From NCBI GenBank assembly GCA_016748015.1, contig JAAOMT010000697.1, forward strand, positions 825,152 to 889,151: 64,000 nucleotides of DNA. The letters are read 5' to 3'. A model generated the notes under the pieces. It had not been told where the DNA came from. It was given only the letters and a program-made list of their open reading frames with translations, and did no database searches. Origin of the DNA: Geosiphon pyriformis. Lineage: Eukaryota > Glomeromycota > Glomeromycetes > Archaeosporales > Geosiphonaceae. Shown in pieces: positions 1 through 8,904 of the stretch (within the stretch, counting starts at the first letter, position 1; each line of letters starts with the position of its first letter). The position numbers were made by a program, and so were the translations under genes.

Positions 1-870
1 ATACTGGAGCTTGAATAAGCTTTTTTCTTAAGATGTCAAATGCTTCTTGCTGGGTTTCAGTCTATTCATACTTTGCATTTTTGGTTTGAAGATCATTGAG
101 TGGTTGTGTTATCTTTGAAAAGTTTTTTATGAAGCGTCTATAATATCTCACAAATCCCAAGAATAATTTCAGCTCGGTTATGTTGGTTGGTATTGGAAAG
201 TTTTTTACTATCTCTATTTTCTCCAGATCTGTTTTTATGCCATCTTTGCTAACTATGTGTCCCAAGAATTTTAGTTCTGTTTTGCCAAAAAAACACTTTG
301 TTGCATTCAATTTTAATCTTGCTTGTCATAGTCTTTCAAACACTTGTTGGAGATAATGTAGATGATCATCGAATGTTTTTGAGAACACATTGGTGTTATT
401 CAAGTATACAACTACTGATTTCCACAATAAGCCAGTATACACGATTTTCATTAGCTGTTGGAATGTAGCTAGAGCATTGGTTAAGCTGAATGACATAACT
501 TCAAACTCAAAGTTTTTCTCTCTTGTGGTGAATGCTGTTTTTTTTTTGTCGGCTAGATCCATGGCTACTTGCCAGTAACCACTATCTAAGTCTAATATTG
601 AGAACTATTTGTTTTTATCAAAAGCATCAAATAGTTCTTGTATTTGTGGAGTTAGATAGCTGTCTCCATAAGTTACACTATTGAGTTTCCTGTAGTCTAC
701 ATAAAATCGGATTTTTTCATTCTTCTTATAGACAAGTACTACTGATGATGACTATGGGCTTATTGATGACTGAATTAACCTATTGTCAAGCATTTGGTTG
801 ATTTCTTGACAGATAATTTCATGGCTGGCTAGTGGTACCCTATATGCTCGCTGTTTGATTGGCATTGCAT
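1..870 (-). pseudogene. GyA reverse transcriptase (partial, inactivated)
   Basis: Two conceptual pieces are visible. The piece at 326-562 holds the fingers/palm region and the catalytic box, which reads YLNN instead of the YLDD expected of Ty3/gypsy RT. The piece at 62-310 holds the palm/thumb segment with the typical KCFFGKTELKFLGHIVS and FLGFVRYYRRFI stretches. Upstream, around 590-620, the palm A region (LDLDSGYW) is readable but preceded by an in-frame stop where the family has Trp. Both catalytic-site changes are G-to-A on the coding strand. RNase H would follow beyond base 1. RT would copy element RNA in cytoplasmic particles, but this copy cannot. Confidence 0.9.
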
Positions 871-889
871 CTCCAGTCTTAATCTGATG

Positions 890-1255
890 CTAGATAATAT
901 CAGTTCTGCCAAATTTATTTTCACTGGTAAAGATGTCATTGAAATTATTGAGTAATATCTTTAGTTGCATCTGTTGAAGTGGGTCTAGATTTCCCATGTT
1001 CATCTGTTCTAATTGTTCTGGCTGTAACAGATAATATTTGTTTTGTCTATAGATGGTTTGTAATGTAATGTCCACATATCCACAAAGCTGTGAAAAATCT
1101 AAAATGCTGCTTGGTGCTTGATCTTCAATTTCTGTGGTTAAATATCCAAGAGTGGTTCCTTCCGGTATCTCTACAACATTTCCAGTATTGTTGTAGATGG
1201 AAATTTTGATATGGTTATGGCTTTTGGCTGGTATGTGTAAAATTGATAAGTCCAA
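890..1255 (-). pseudogene. GyA connector between dUTPase and RT
   Basis: This open stretch continues the polyprotein between the dUTPase and RT. It contains a beta-rich segment (HIPAKSHNHIKISIYN, then GTTLGYLTTEIED) and ends in LLNNFNDIFTSENKFGRTD, the type of sequence that precedes the RT core in gypsy-like Pol proteins. The paralogous GyB stretch (57702-58150) shows the same blocks, so it belongs to the element. No known enzymatic motif is seen. The first block may be a duplicated beta-structure accessory to the dUTPase trimer, but that is a guess. Confidence 0.75.
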
Positions 1256-1346
1256 TTTCTCCTAATTCACAAAGGGTTGCTTCTGCTTTAAAAATCTGTT
1301 CTTGTTCCTTCTTTCTTTTTTCTATTGCTAACATGTATTGACTATA

Positions 1347-2147
1347 TTATAGAATAGAAATTGTTTGACTGGTTGAGATAATTTCTCTTTGGCCAATAAT
1401 TTCTTCCTCCACCATATTGACTGGTACATCTATTCTACCTATTGATCCAAATCCCTGTATCCCTCTCATGGTTATCCCTAATTTTTTTCTATTTCCCACT
1501 GAAACTAACTGAGCAATTTTCACCAGAGGCAAGAATATTGTCTGTGCTATCCTTTTATTTGGCTCTATAACATAGGCCTTTTCTGAGTCATTTTGTAGCA
1601 TAGCAATAATATTTCCTACATATCCTGCATTAATTATTTCTCTTCTAATGTTTATTCCCTTTTTTGCTAAACTACTCCTAGATGCTAATTGAACTATTGT
1701 TGTTGCTGGAATTTCCAGTACTATTTTTAGATCAATACAAGTGCGTGAATGGGGTTCCAATTTGATGGTGTCTTTTCCTGGATATCTCAAATCAAATCCT
1801 GCATTAGTATCATGCGCACATTCTGGCATAATACTTTCATCATTATCATTGAACCATTTCAGTTCTTGCTTTTTGGTGAGATTAGGAAGTGTGATATATT
1901 GTTTGTAGTTTGAATCAGAGTTGGAATCTGAGTTGGAATCATTGTCATAGCCATTTTGAACAGAGCTGGAATTATTATTTTTGTTATCATCATTGTCAGA
2001 GTTTGAATCAGAGTTGGAACTCGATTCCAATTCTGATGTGCAGTTGTTAATTGGTTCTTCTTCTTCGGGGATTGTGTAGATCATGTATGGTAGTGGATTG
2101 TAGATGAGATCACAATCATCACAGAATTGGAAGTCACATGGAATCAA
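1347..2147 (-). CDS. Retrotransposon-encoded dUTPase domain (GyA)
   Basis: This 266-residue open segment has an N-terminal Cys cluster (CDFQFCDDC), a serine/asparagine/aspartate-rich acidic spacer at about residues 38-85, and then a trimeric dUTPase fold. All five family motifs can be read in order: motif 1 NAGFDLRYPG, motif 2 ASRSSLAKKG, motif 3 IINAGYVGNI (family consensus has Asp where Asn stands), motif 4 KRIAQTIFLP and motif 5 RGIQGFGSIG. dUTPases hydrolyse dUTP to dUMP and pyrophosphate, keeping uracil out of newly made cDNA. Retroviral relatives are known in betaretroviruses and non-primate lentiviruses, in other gene positions. The long unbroken frame contrasts with the stop-riddled RT nearby. 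Whether it is active is unknown, because the motif-3 Asp normally positions the catalytic water. Confidence 0.9.
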   Translation of the reverse strand: MIPCDFQFCDDCDLIYNPLPYMIYTIPEEEEPINNCTSELESSSNSDSNSDNDDNKNNNSSSVQNGYDNDSNSDSNSDSNYKQYITLPNLTKKQELKWFNDNDESIMPECAHDTNAGFDLRYPGKDTIKLEPHSRTCIDLKIVLEIPATTIVQLASRSSLAKKGINIRREIINAGYVGNIIAMLQNDSEKAYVIEPNKRIAQTIFLPLVKIAQLVSVGNRKKLGITMRGIQGFGSIGRIDVPVNMVEEEIIGQREIISTSQTISIL

Positions 2148-2149
2148 AC

Positions 2150-2770
2150 AGTGATCACATAATCAGGTGTTAATTTCTTCTAAGCGTTGCTCTTGCTCTT
2201 TTCTCATGAGTGCTAGATTCTAATAGTGTTCATGGAATTCTTCTGGGCTGTTTTCTAAGTCAATAAAGGTGTCCAGGTTGAGAACCAAAACAATGTCTGT
2301 TGGTTTTAGAGGGTTATTTTTGATCTCCAGAATTTCACTAGACAAAGCGCCTTTTACTTTGGTGTTGACCATTTGCCAAATCTCATCTTCATCATGTAGA
2401 TAGCTGTCTAAGTGGAATATAGCTCAGTGCCATGCTGCTGTGATGAGCATACCACAACTCACCCAGTCACTGATGAGGATCGTGTATTGGCACAAAGTGT
2501 TGTACATTCTTTTTCGACCAGAAATGTTGTTCTATATTCCTTCATCGAGTAATTGTTTGCCGCAAGTAAGACATGATTTGTTGTCCCACTTGCCTTGTCT
2601 TTTTGGGTAGCCATATCATTCCCTATGGCAGGACTTACAATAATAATGGGTTTGCATCCAGTAGTTTTTGTCTGGCACTACCCAAGCTCCCATTGAAGAC
2701 AGTTTCTTCTCACAGTTCTTGTATTTGAGAAGTATATATGGCGGCTTTTTTATTGGTTCATGTGAGTATT
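2150..2770 (-). pseudogene. GyA cysteine-rich (zinc-ribbon-like) module
   Basis: Reading the minus strand in the frame that joins protease to dUTPase gives a Cys-rich segment: KNCEKKL near 2725, YYCKSCH near 2640, SCLTCGKQLLDEGI near 2560, and close to the dUTPase LCDHCLIPCDFQFC near 2130. In-frame stops interrupt it. GyB carries the same pattern at about 59350-59560 (CINCGKKL, FYCCLC, SCLACGD), with the first CxxC pair complete where GyA has YxxC. Paired CxxC motifs suggest one or two structural zinc sites, perhaps for nucleic acid binding. I do not recognise a named family. Confidence 0.7.
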
Positions 2771-2777
2771 TTTTTTT

Positions 2778-3145
2778 CTAGCCACTAGTTATTTCTTCTG
2801 CAGTGATGGTTTTTTTAGGTATGTTTTTTTCTCTTCCTTTTCCTTTTTCTTTGTTCTTTTCTTTCCAATCTAGAATTGGTGGCATCTCACTTTGGTTGTT
2901 GTCAGTCCAAGTGTCGATGGTGGCTTCCCAGGTAGATTTTTTTCTTTGTTTCTTCTTTTCATTGTCATTGTTGTCCCAGACAAATATTGGCAGCAGTTCA
3001 TTGTGGTCGACATTGGTCCACAAGACTTGGTATGCTTCTTAGGTGGGTTTCGCTTTTTCTTCCTCGAATTCGATAAGTAGTGTTGATGACATGGTGATGG
3101 GCTTGAAGTGGCCACACATGGCTGGTACTCATGTGTGTTAGCCAT
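2778..3145 (-). pseudogene. GyA charged linker downstream of protease
   Basis: The stretch 2778-3023 encodes a strongly lysine/glutamate-rich, Trp-containing segment (DNNDNEKKKQRKK, then WKEKNKEKGKGREK). A similar charged run occurs in GyB between protease and Cys module (about 59600-59830). It is low-complexity and probably disordered, connecting the protease to the Cys-rich module. No function is assigned. Overlapping open frames on both strands are by-products of the biased composition. Confidence 0.55.
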
Positions 3146-3173
3146 TCTGGCTAAGCTGGAGCTTTTGGGTGTT

Positions 3174-3587
3174 TCAATCTAGGGTCGTGTTGGTTTTGGA
3201 CAGCCAGTTGTTCCCAATGAGTGCTTGGTATTGAGTGGCTTCCATGATGAGTACTTTGATTGGTACTATGATGCTGTTGACTTCTATGGGGAAATTATTA
3301 ATCTCTCTAATGGGTGTTTTGGTCGCTCCATCGGCTGTAATAATCCTGATGCTGGCAGCACAATTAACTTGGTGACCTAATTGATCCATGAGTTGTCTTG
3401 TGATAATGCTGCCAGCTGATCCACTATCTAGAATCAGTTTGATGGAGTGACTATCAACTTTCACATCAGTGTACATCACGGTGATAGGTTTTTCTTCGAG
3501 TGTTGCTCTACTGAACAAAGGTGGGTTGATGGTTTCTTCCAATTTGAAAGAAAAGATGACTGCAAGAGATTTATTTTCGGTAACCAT
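3174..3587 (-). CDS. GyA aspartic protease (retropepsin-like)
   Basis: This 137-residue open segment carries the retropepsin active-site loop LILDSGSAGSIIT (DSG in place of the more common DTG) at about residues 51-63. A hydrophobic flap region and the C-terminal QALIGNNWL block, equivalent to the hydrophobic-hydrophobic-G motif, follow. It would cleave Gag and Pol after particle assembly. It lies between Gag and the Cys-rich/dUTPase cassette. The GyB counterpart at 60072-60599 has NSRSADS at the same place and so has lost the catalytic Asp, whereas this copy keeps it. The true N-terminus is presumably set by polyprotein cleavage. Confidence 0.85.
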   Translation of the reverse strand: MVTENKSLAVIFSFKLEETINPPLFSRATLEEKPITVMYTDVKVDSHSIKLILDSGSAGSIITRQLMDQLGHQVNCAASIRIITADGATKTPIREINNFPIEVNSIIVPIKVLIMEATQYQALIGNNWLSKTNTTLD

Positions 3588-3589
3588 TG

Positions 3590-4091
3590 CTAGTAGAATA
3601 TTGTTAGTCAGTGTTGTTTAGAGTGAGTTGGATTCCGAGTTGTTGGTGGCAGTATCTTCTGGGGTAACCAGAAGACTTAAATAGTTCTGGAAATTCGGAT
3701 TTTGGGTGAAACCAGTACCTGGATTTCGCTGTCAAAAGCCTGATGATTAGTAAGAGGAGCTGGGGATCAGTTGATGAACAACTATTGCCAATCTCCAGTT
3801 TTAAGTGATTCTAAGTCTTGGGTTTCCTGATGTCATTTGAGTGGGATTTTGGAGTGGTGTTTGAATTGGTTGTTGGGGCTGATAAATTATTTGGGAGTGT
3901 GGCTGATAAATTACTGGTGGCTGTAATTGATAAATTGGAGGTTGATATACTGGCAGTTGATAGATTGGTTGCTGCATCATTGGCAGGTAATTGGTTTGAT
4001 ATTGGTCTTGATTTGGGTAGTAATTCTGAGTCTGAAATCTGTGATCAGGGTTTCAATATTGATTTCCTAATCATGAATTGTTGCTATAAAA
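3590..4091 (-). pseudogene. GyA Gag tail / Gag-protease junction
   Basis: The segment between the zinc knuckle and the protease is broken by stops and a likely frameshift. Conceptual translation is rich in Asn, Gln, Ser, Thr and Pro, and includes a WRLAIVVHQ stretch that recurs in GyB near 60580. It looks like an unstructured linker. The plus-strand open frame at 3818-4108 is a composition artefact. Confidence 0.5.
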
Positions 4092-4667
4092 TCAACAATC
4101 GGCTCTAATGTAACCTTGTTTACCACAGTTGTGGCAAACATGTGTTTCTGGCTGCCATGGCTGATTGGGTAATGATAATGATGATGTTGATGAACGTGGC
4201 TGATTTTGGAAACGATTCATGTTTCCTGAATTATTGTGTTGTTGTGGTGGTTGATAGATTACACAATTGTCAGTTAAGTATCCCTCTAGTTTCTGATTAA
4301 TTGTATCACTGAATTGTTTCAGTTTGGAATCCAAGTCAGATGATCTGTTCATTACTAAATTTACAGTTTGGGCATGGTTGGCTTCTAACTCAGCTGCTTC
4401 AAAATCTCTGGCATGGGTAATGGCAGTTGGGAGGTCAATTGGATGCATTAAATGTACTTGCTGAAGGATGCTACTGCGCAATCCTCTAATGAACTGGTTC
4501 AAGATCTGTGGCACTGTAAAGTAATCAGCTTGGATTGCCTGAATTTGGCGCAGATTTCTATGAAAGTGTCCCAAGTAAGTGGTGACTGCTTCTGTGTCCC
4601 CTTGTTTGATGGTAATGAATGTGTTGGTCAAGCAATTGATACTATTGTTATTATTAAAGTATCTCAA
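4092..4667 (-). pseudogene. GyA Gag, capsid C-terminal part and zinc knuckle
   Basis: This 191-residue open segment contains a retrotransposon Gag (capsid-like) region: ITIKQGDTEAVTTYLGHF, FTVPQILNQFIRGLR and HARDFEAAELEANHA match the usual helical Ty3/gypsy Gag pattern. A Pro/Gln/Asn/Ser-rich spacer follows, then a zinc knuckle at the C-terminus. The knuckle reads CHNCGKQGYIRADC, so the histidine of CCHC is replaced by tyrosine, a single C-to-T change. GyB retains His at this position (CHNCGKQDHLRIDC near 60900). Gag would form the particle and bind element RNA. The start is not real: the segment continues upstream through stops toward 5879. Confidence 0.87.
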
Positions 4668-4669
4668 GA

Positions 4670-5384
4670 ATTCTGTTTTGAACTCATTAAAGATTTGTGG
4701 TTTGGCAGTTAGGCTTTAATACCACGAGTTGGTGGTATCTTTGAGAAAATAAAGGATTACTTAAAGGGTTTTACTATCATTCTATTCATTGGCTACTATG
4801 GCTTTTTCAACATCATTGAGCCATATTTGGGCGTCGTCCTCTTCACTGGTAAAATTGTCAAGTTTTGCAATTGGTGCGTAGGCCATTGGATCTAAGTTGG
4901 GTTGTTGTGGTAGTAATTGAAGTGGTTGTTGTTGCACAGGTTGTTGGGGTGATAGTTGAAATGGCAGTTGTATGGGTTCGGCTATTGGATTAATTGGTGG
5001 TTGATCAATGATGATTACTGGAGGTAAGTTTTGTTGATTTATTAAATCAGGGTTTCAATTATCCTGAGTTGGCAGTGTCTGAATGTTTGGAGTTTTGATT
5101 TCCAGATTTTCTTGGTTTAGATTTTGCTGGGTTTGAAGATTCAGGGTTTCAAATTCCGGGTTTTCAGTAATCAGGTTCTGGTAAGTGAATTCTTGATCTT
5201 CAGCTTCTTCTTCTTCCTTTTCTTCTGATTCCATTACTTCCCACAGATCAGAAATTCTGAAATCTGGAGGTGGTGGTGGTGATTGGAGTTCTGATGGTGT
5301 TGATAATCATGAGTTAAATCCTTCAAAATACACACCATATGGTCCTAATAACTCTGTTTTTCTTTGTTTACTTTGAAATGGGAA
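4670..5384 (-). pseudogene. GyA Gag middle region (broken)
   Basis: Sequence joining the N-terminal and capsid-like Gag segments. Conceptual translation has a Gln/Pro-rich stretch (about 4900-5200), an acidic run (about 5190-5240, Glu-rich), and a segment before the capsid domain with Trp and Asp/Glu (about 4790-4870) containing the NDVEKAIVAN-type block also present in GyB near 61600. Several in-frame stops interrupt it. I see no other gene here. Confidence 0.6.
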
Positions 5385-5879
5385 TCATCCAAATGCTAAT
5401 GTCATGTTTGATGTGGCTGCGCCAATAGATGTAATATTAATGGCACTTCTGAATGTATAGTAGTATAATGGATTAGCTAGGGACTCAATTCTTGTTTTCT
5501 TCCAAGTAGGTGGTTGTATTCTATTGGGTGTTACTGCTGGTGTTTGCAGTTTTCCTTTGCCTTTGCTCGTGTAAGTAATGGGGTATCTTTGCTGTGTGTG
5601 GTGTTTAATTTCTTTGTTGATTTCCATAATGATGAAGGCAAAATTGTGATTTGTTGGCAGATTGGTATTTTGAATTAATTTACTATAAAAGACTTCTCTT
5701 GTCAATTCAATATTTACTGGTGTTCTTAACAGATAAGCAATTCTTTCGTTGATGTAAAAATTGAAAGCTGATTCCATTGATATGTGGTTGTGATTTAATC
5801 CCAAATGTTGACAGTAGTGTTGAAATAAAGATTTCACAAATCCTAAATGGTTTGCTCTTATGTTTTCTGATTCTGCCAC
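5385..5879 (-). pseudogene. GyA Gag N-terminal domain
   Basis: This 164-residue open segment starts with MAESENIRANHLGF just inside the LTR, 60 bases from its internal edge, so it is the likely Gag start. It contains ESAFNFYINERIAYLL and EVFYSKLIQ blocks and a basic Lys/Pro patch (PPTWKKTRIESLA) near its end. The GyB copy has the matching ESVFNFYVNNKITD block but loses the first residues where GyC inserted. I do not recognise a named fold; it could be a matrix-like or family-specific Gag head. Confidence 0.72.
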
Positions 5880-5892
5880 TTTTAGATTTGTG

Positions 5893-5938
5893 TTGGTGCT
5901 GGTTCTCTGTAGGATTATACCTCACAGAGAGCACCAAA
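5893..5938 (-). promoter_or_regulatory. Putative primer-binding site with overlapping hairpin (GyA)
   Basis: Immediately internal to the LTR (two-base gap) the minus strand reads TGGTGCTCTCTGTGAGG, which begins with TGG as expected for pairing to a tRNA 3' CCA end. The same bases form a stem: on the plus strand 5893-5899 plus 5904-5910 pair perfectly with 5924-5937 (14 bp, a 4-base bulge TGGT and a 13-base loop). I could not assign a tRNA. Either a tRNA primer or a self-priming structure would fit. Confidence 0.55.
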
Positions 5939-6808
5939 TATTATAGGTGACTATTTCTGGTGTTGGATTAGATAACAAACCTGTAACTTGATGCTTAAAT
6001 CTAGTTGCAGTTGATAGTGATCTGAAGGTTTGTGTCTGACAGGTTGTATTTGAAGGGTTTGGTTAAGTTCTTTGTATAATGAACAGAGATTCAATGGTAA
6101 TAGTTTTATCTATAGCTTTCCAAAACTGCAGTTTCATCAATTTTTTTCTCAGCTTGATGGCCAGTATTTCTCTTGGTAAGCTATCCTCAATCAAGTGTTC
6201 TACCCTTATTTCTGGGTCTTTTACCAGTCATGTTTATCCTGACGTCAGTACCTCACGCGTTAATCCTTAATAGAGTTAGTAAACAACAATAAAATCAAAG
6301 CAAAAAATAAAAAATAAAATAAAAAATAAAGAAAGAAAAGAAATAAGCCAAGACAATTTGCAAGTTAGTATTTTATCAATAGCCATAATCAAGAGCTATT
6401 GTTCCAGTGTGGTTAAGTATCAATTACTATCAACATAAAGTGTTGATAATAGCAGTGGGTTTGAGATAACAAACAGTTATTTATTTGTGATTTGGAAAGT
6501 TGTCTAGATGAAATATAAACTGAGAGGTCTGTCTTTTTAGCTTCTAATCCTACTGCTATATATACATAATTAAGATTCTTTAATTCCTCAATTCTTTACA
6601 ACAGGAATTCTGGGATTCCTGGAATCCTGCAATTTTTTTGAGAGGAATTCTGGAATTCTGGAATCCTGCGATTCTTTGTGAGAATTCTGTAATTTCTGGA
6701 ATCCTGGAATTTCTGAGAGGAATTCTGGAATTCCACATTTTACTATGTCTACTTCTAATTGGTTAATAACTATGCTAATATATATTCCTTATATTTCTAT
6801 AAGTAGCA
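5939..6808 (-). repeat. GyA 5' LTR (870 bp)
   Basis: Boundaries come from alignment by eye to three other LTRs in the window. The solo LTR at 56828-57697 is also 870 bp and has intact ends TGTTAC...GTAACA; here the same ends are decayed (TATTAT and GTAGCA as read on the plus strand). In minus-strand order it holds a U3 with a repeated GAATTC/TTCTGGAA array (about 6600-6740), a TATA box (6557-6566), a short AATAGC...GCTATT inverted repeat (about 6380-6405), A/T-rich runs, and a conserved small ORF (about 6030-6215). It supplies the element promoter. Confidence 0.9.
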
Positions 6809-7720
6809 ATGGGTCGTAAAAGATCTGCCACAGAAGTAGTGAAAACACTTCCTCTTGATCTAGACTATTATGCACAATATAACCATCAGACAGACCAAAG
6901 TCCATCATAACTCGATTGCATCTTCCATTGTGTATACCACCAAAAAAGTTTATGAAGTGGGAGCACATTTTGATCCTGATTAGACTGTTTTGCAAATGGG
7001 CCCAACTAACAGAGTCATAAACTTTGTGTATATCTTGAAGAACCAACCACAACTCTCTATCTTTCTCCAAAGTATTTTCAACAATTGAGCCAACAGCAAA
7101 AATTGGGGATTGTGTGGAAGTGCCATTCAATACTGAGAAGTTGTCACTCTACAAAACGTCAAACCTACTATAAGCCAAAAAAATTCTGTCTGAAAGAATT
7201 TTAGACAAAATTTTCCAAGCGGTCTTAACCAGTGCTATTGATCTAGTGTTGGTGAGAGTGCCTTTCCAATCATATGGTTTAGGAATCATGGAGATCCAAG
7301 ATTTTCTCCACTATATAAGAACACTACTAGATTTTAAACACCTATTGAGTAAACTCAGAAGACTATTGAGAACCAGAGAACCATTGTGTTTCCATAGTTT
7401 ATTGGGAATTCCAGAAAGTCTAGCAGTCTTGCCATCAGACAATTTCTTGACAACCACCAAAAGTTTGTCCAGACTAATATCACTCATGATTCCTGAGAAT
7501 ACATTATTGGCAATGTAATTCAAAAGAATGTATTGGTCAAGCCACCGAGCCGGGAGGACACCAGAGACTAAGCACTTTCTTGTCTAACTTTTCTGAAAGG
7601 CCAATCTAGAATGCTTTTTATCATTTTCCCCTTATCTGAACAAAAATTTTCCATATGCTTTGCCACAGCCACTCTAATGAACTCATCTCTAACAACCCTG
7701 AATTCATGATATTTGGATTT
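6809..7720 (-). pseudogene. LINE-1 ORF2 reverse transcriptase fragment
   Basis: Two pieces are readable. Residues from 7311-7523 (ANNVFSGIMSDISLDKL, then GLSGIPNKLWKH-like) are the RT0/RT1 region. Residues from 6809-7130 contain palm A (DIHKVYDSVSWAHL) and palm B (DQEEVFSLLLWQIFYDPLL). The expected F-x-D-D box is absent because the GyA LTR begins there. Between pieces there are stops and frame shifts. The fragment cannot work alone. Confidence 0.87.
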
Positions 7721-7792
7721 GTGATATCCTTTTTTAACAACTGAAATGTGATGTACAATGTCCTTAATCTTAGTGTTCCCATTAATTATACT

Positions 7793-8880
7793 TTAATTCT
7801 TGAATGCTTCAACATTGTCTAAGTCTGTCCAAGTGTTAACTAAACAGTCAGTCTTCAAACTTAGGCCAGTTTTCATACTATTGACAATCTTGGACATTAG
7901 CAGTTCTAACCCATGAAATTTTAAAAAGGTCTTGTTCCTTACACAATCAAATTCACTATACCAGAGTTTAAAGAAAATTGCATTAGCAGAACTAATTGTT
8001 ATTTCCTTGAGAACATTCCATATGTCATCTAAATCACCACAACTTTTTGCATCATGAAATACAACTAACTTCTCCAAAAACTTGACTGAAAAACATTCCA
8101 TAAAATGCCCCCAGCCATCAGCATCCACATTTTTCAGCTTGAATTTCCAGTGATCTATATTAGCATGCTTATGTATGCTGGCCAAACGCATGTCTAAAAG
8201 ACCATCCAAGCTCACTGAAACTGAAACAGCTCTATGATCAGTGTCAAAAAACTCAGTCACAAATTCCACTTTGTTGCTGGCCACAGCTGAGATTAGACTT
8301 TCACTAACAAAAACATGGTCAATGATCTTCTCAATACTTCTCAAATTGCTCCACATAAAAGCTTCAGCCAAAGAATGTCCACCAAAAGAATTGACTAAAC
8401 CTAGACTTGAACAGAACCCAAAACTCACACTTCTTATTGATTTGCCCTTGTTGAAATTACCTCCCAAAACAACAAAATTATTAGAATTAACCATCCAATC
8501 AATGAAGAAATTAATACTGGGTGCCTGTCCAAACTGGTCACCAGGAAAAGCACAAGCATACAAACCAACAATTGAGACTGATACTTTGCCTTTGAAAAGA
8601 AGACACACCAAAATAACATGACCAGGGACCTCCTCTATCTTGAAAACATGTTAAGCTAGAGAACTGTTCATAATTATTGCAACCCCAGTCCCAAGATACC
8701 CATTATCCAGACCAGATATAAAAATGCACACATTATTAAATTTGTTTATAATCCATGGTCTAATGTTAGACCTCAATTTTGTTTCTGTAACTATAGACAC
8801 TATATTACCAGACTTTTTGTGCCAACAAATAATGTTATTCTGCTTAGTAAAGACATTAAGACCCCAAATATTACACATAG
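7793..8880 (-). pseudogene. LINE-1 ORF2 AP-endonuclease domain
   Basis: Two segments (8651-8878 and 7793-8611) give an exonuclease-endonuclease-phosphatase fold: IVTETKLR (metal-binding Glu), VGLYA, a GGNFNKGKS block where the family has GDFNE, then IDHVFVS and TDHRAVSVSVS. The Asp-to-Asn and Glu-to-Lys changes in the GDFNE block are G-to-A on the coding strand and should abolish nicking of target DNA. The remaining 250 residues lead toward RT. The domain identity is clear although the copy is dead. Confidence 0.88.
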
Positions 8881-8904
8881 CAAACTTCTATACCAACTCC
8901 ATCA

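Larger units (their letters stand above)
1..6808 (-). mobile_element. Ty3/gypsy LTR retrotransposon GyA (5' part; degenerate)
   Basis: The element reads on the minus strand: 5' LTR (5939-6808), putative primer-binding site and gag start, gag with a zinc knuckle, aspartic protease, linker, Cys-rich module, dUTPase, connector, and RT running off the left edge of the window. RNase H, integrase and the 3' LTR lie outside. Frames are broken by stops and the RT catalytic box is mutated, so this copy is not autonomous. The right LTR end abuts LINE-1 RT sequence, so GyA inserted into LINE-1. GyB at 53.6-62.5 kb is a second copy of the same family with the same domain order, which supports the assignment. 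Ty3/gypsy identity comes from the RT and the protease motif. Confidence 0.93.

Noticed and set aside
2803-3042. Plus-strand ORF rich in Phe/Leu/Ser
   Set aside because: Antisense of the Lys/Glu-rich linker of GyA; hydrophobicity is a mirror of AAA/GAA codons.
6600-6740. CRISPR-like or satellite array
   Set aside because: Units are short, variable and confined to U3 of LTRs; a eukaryotic context.
8241-8621. 126-codon plus-strand ORF
   Set aside because: Exact antisense of the LINE-1 endonuclease with no family resemblance of its own.
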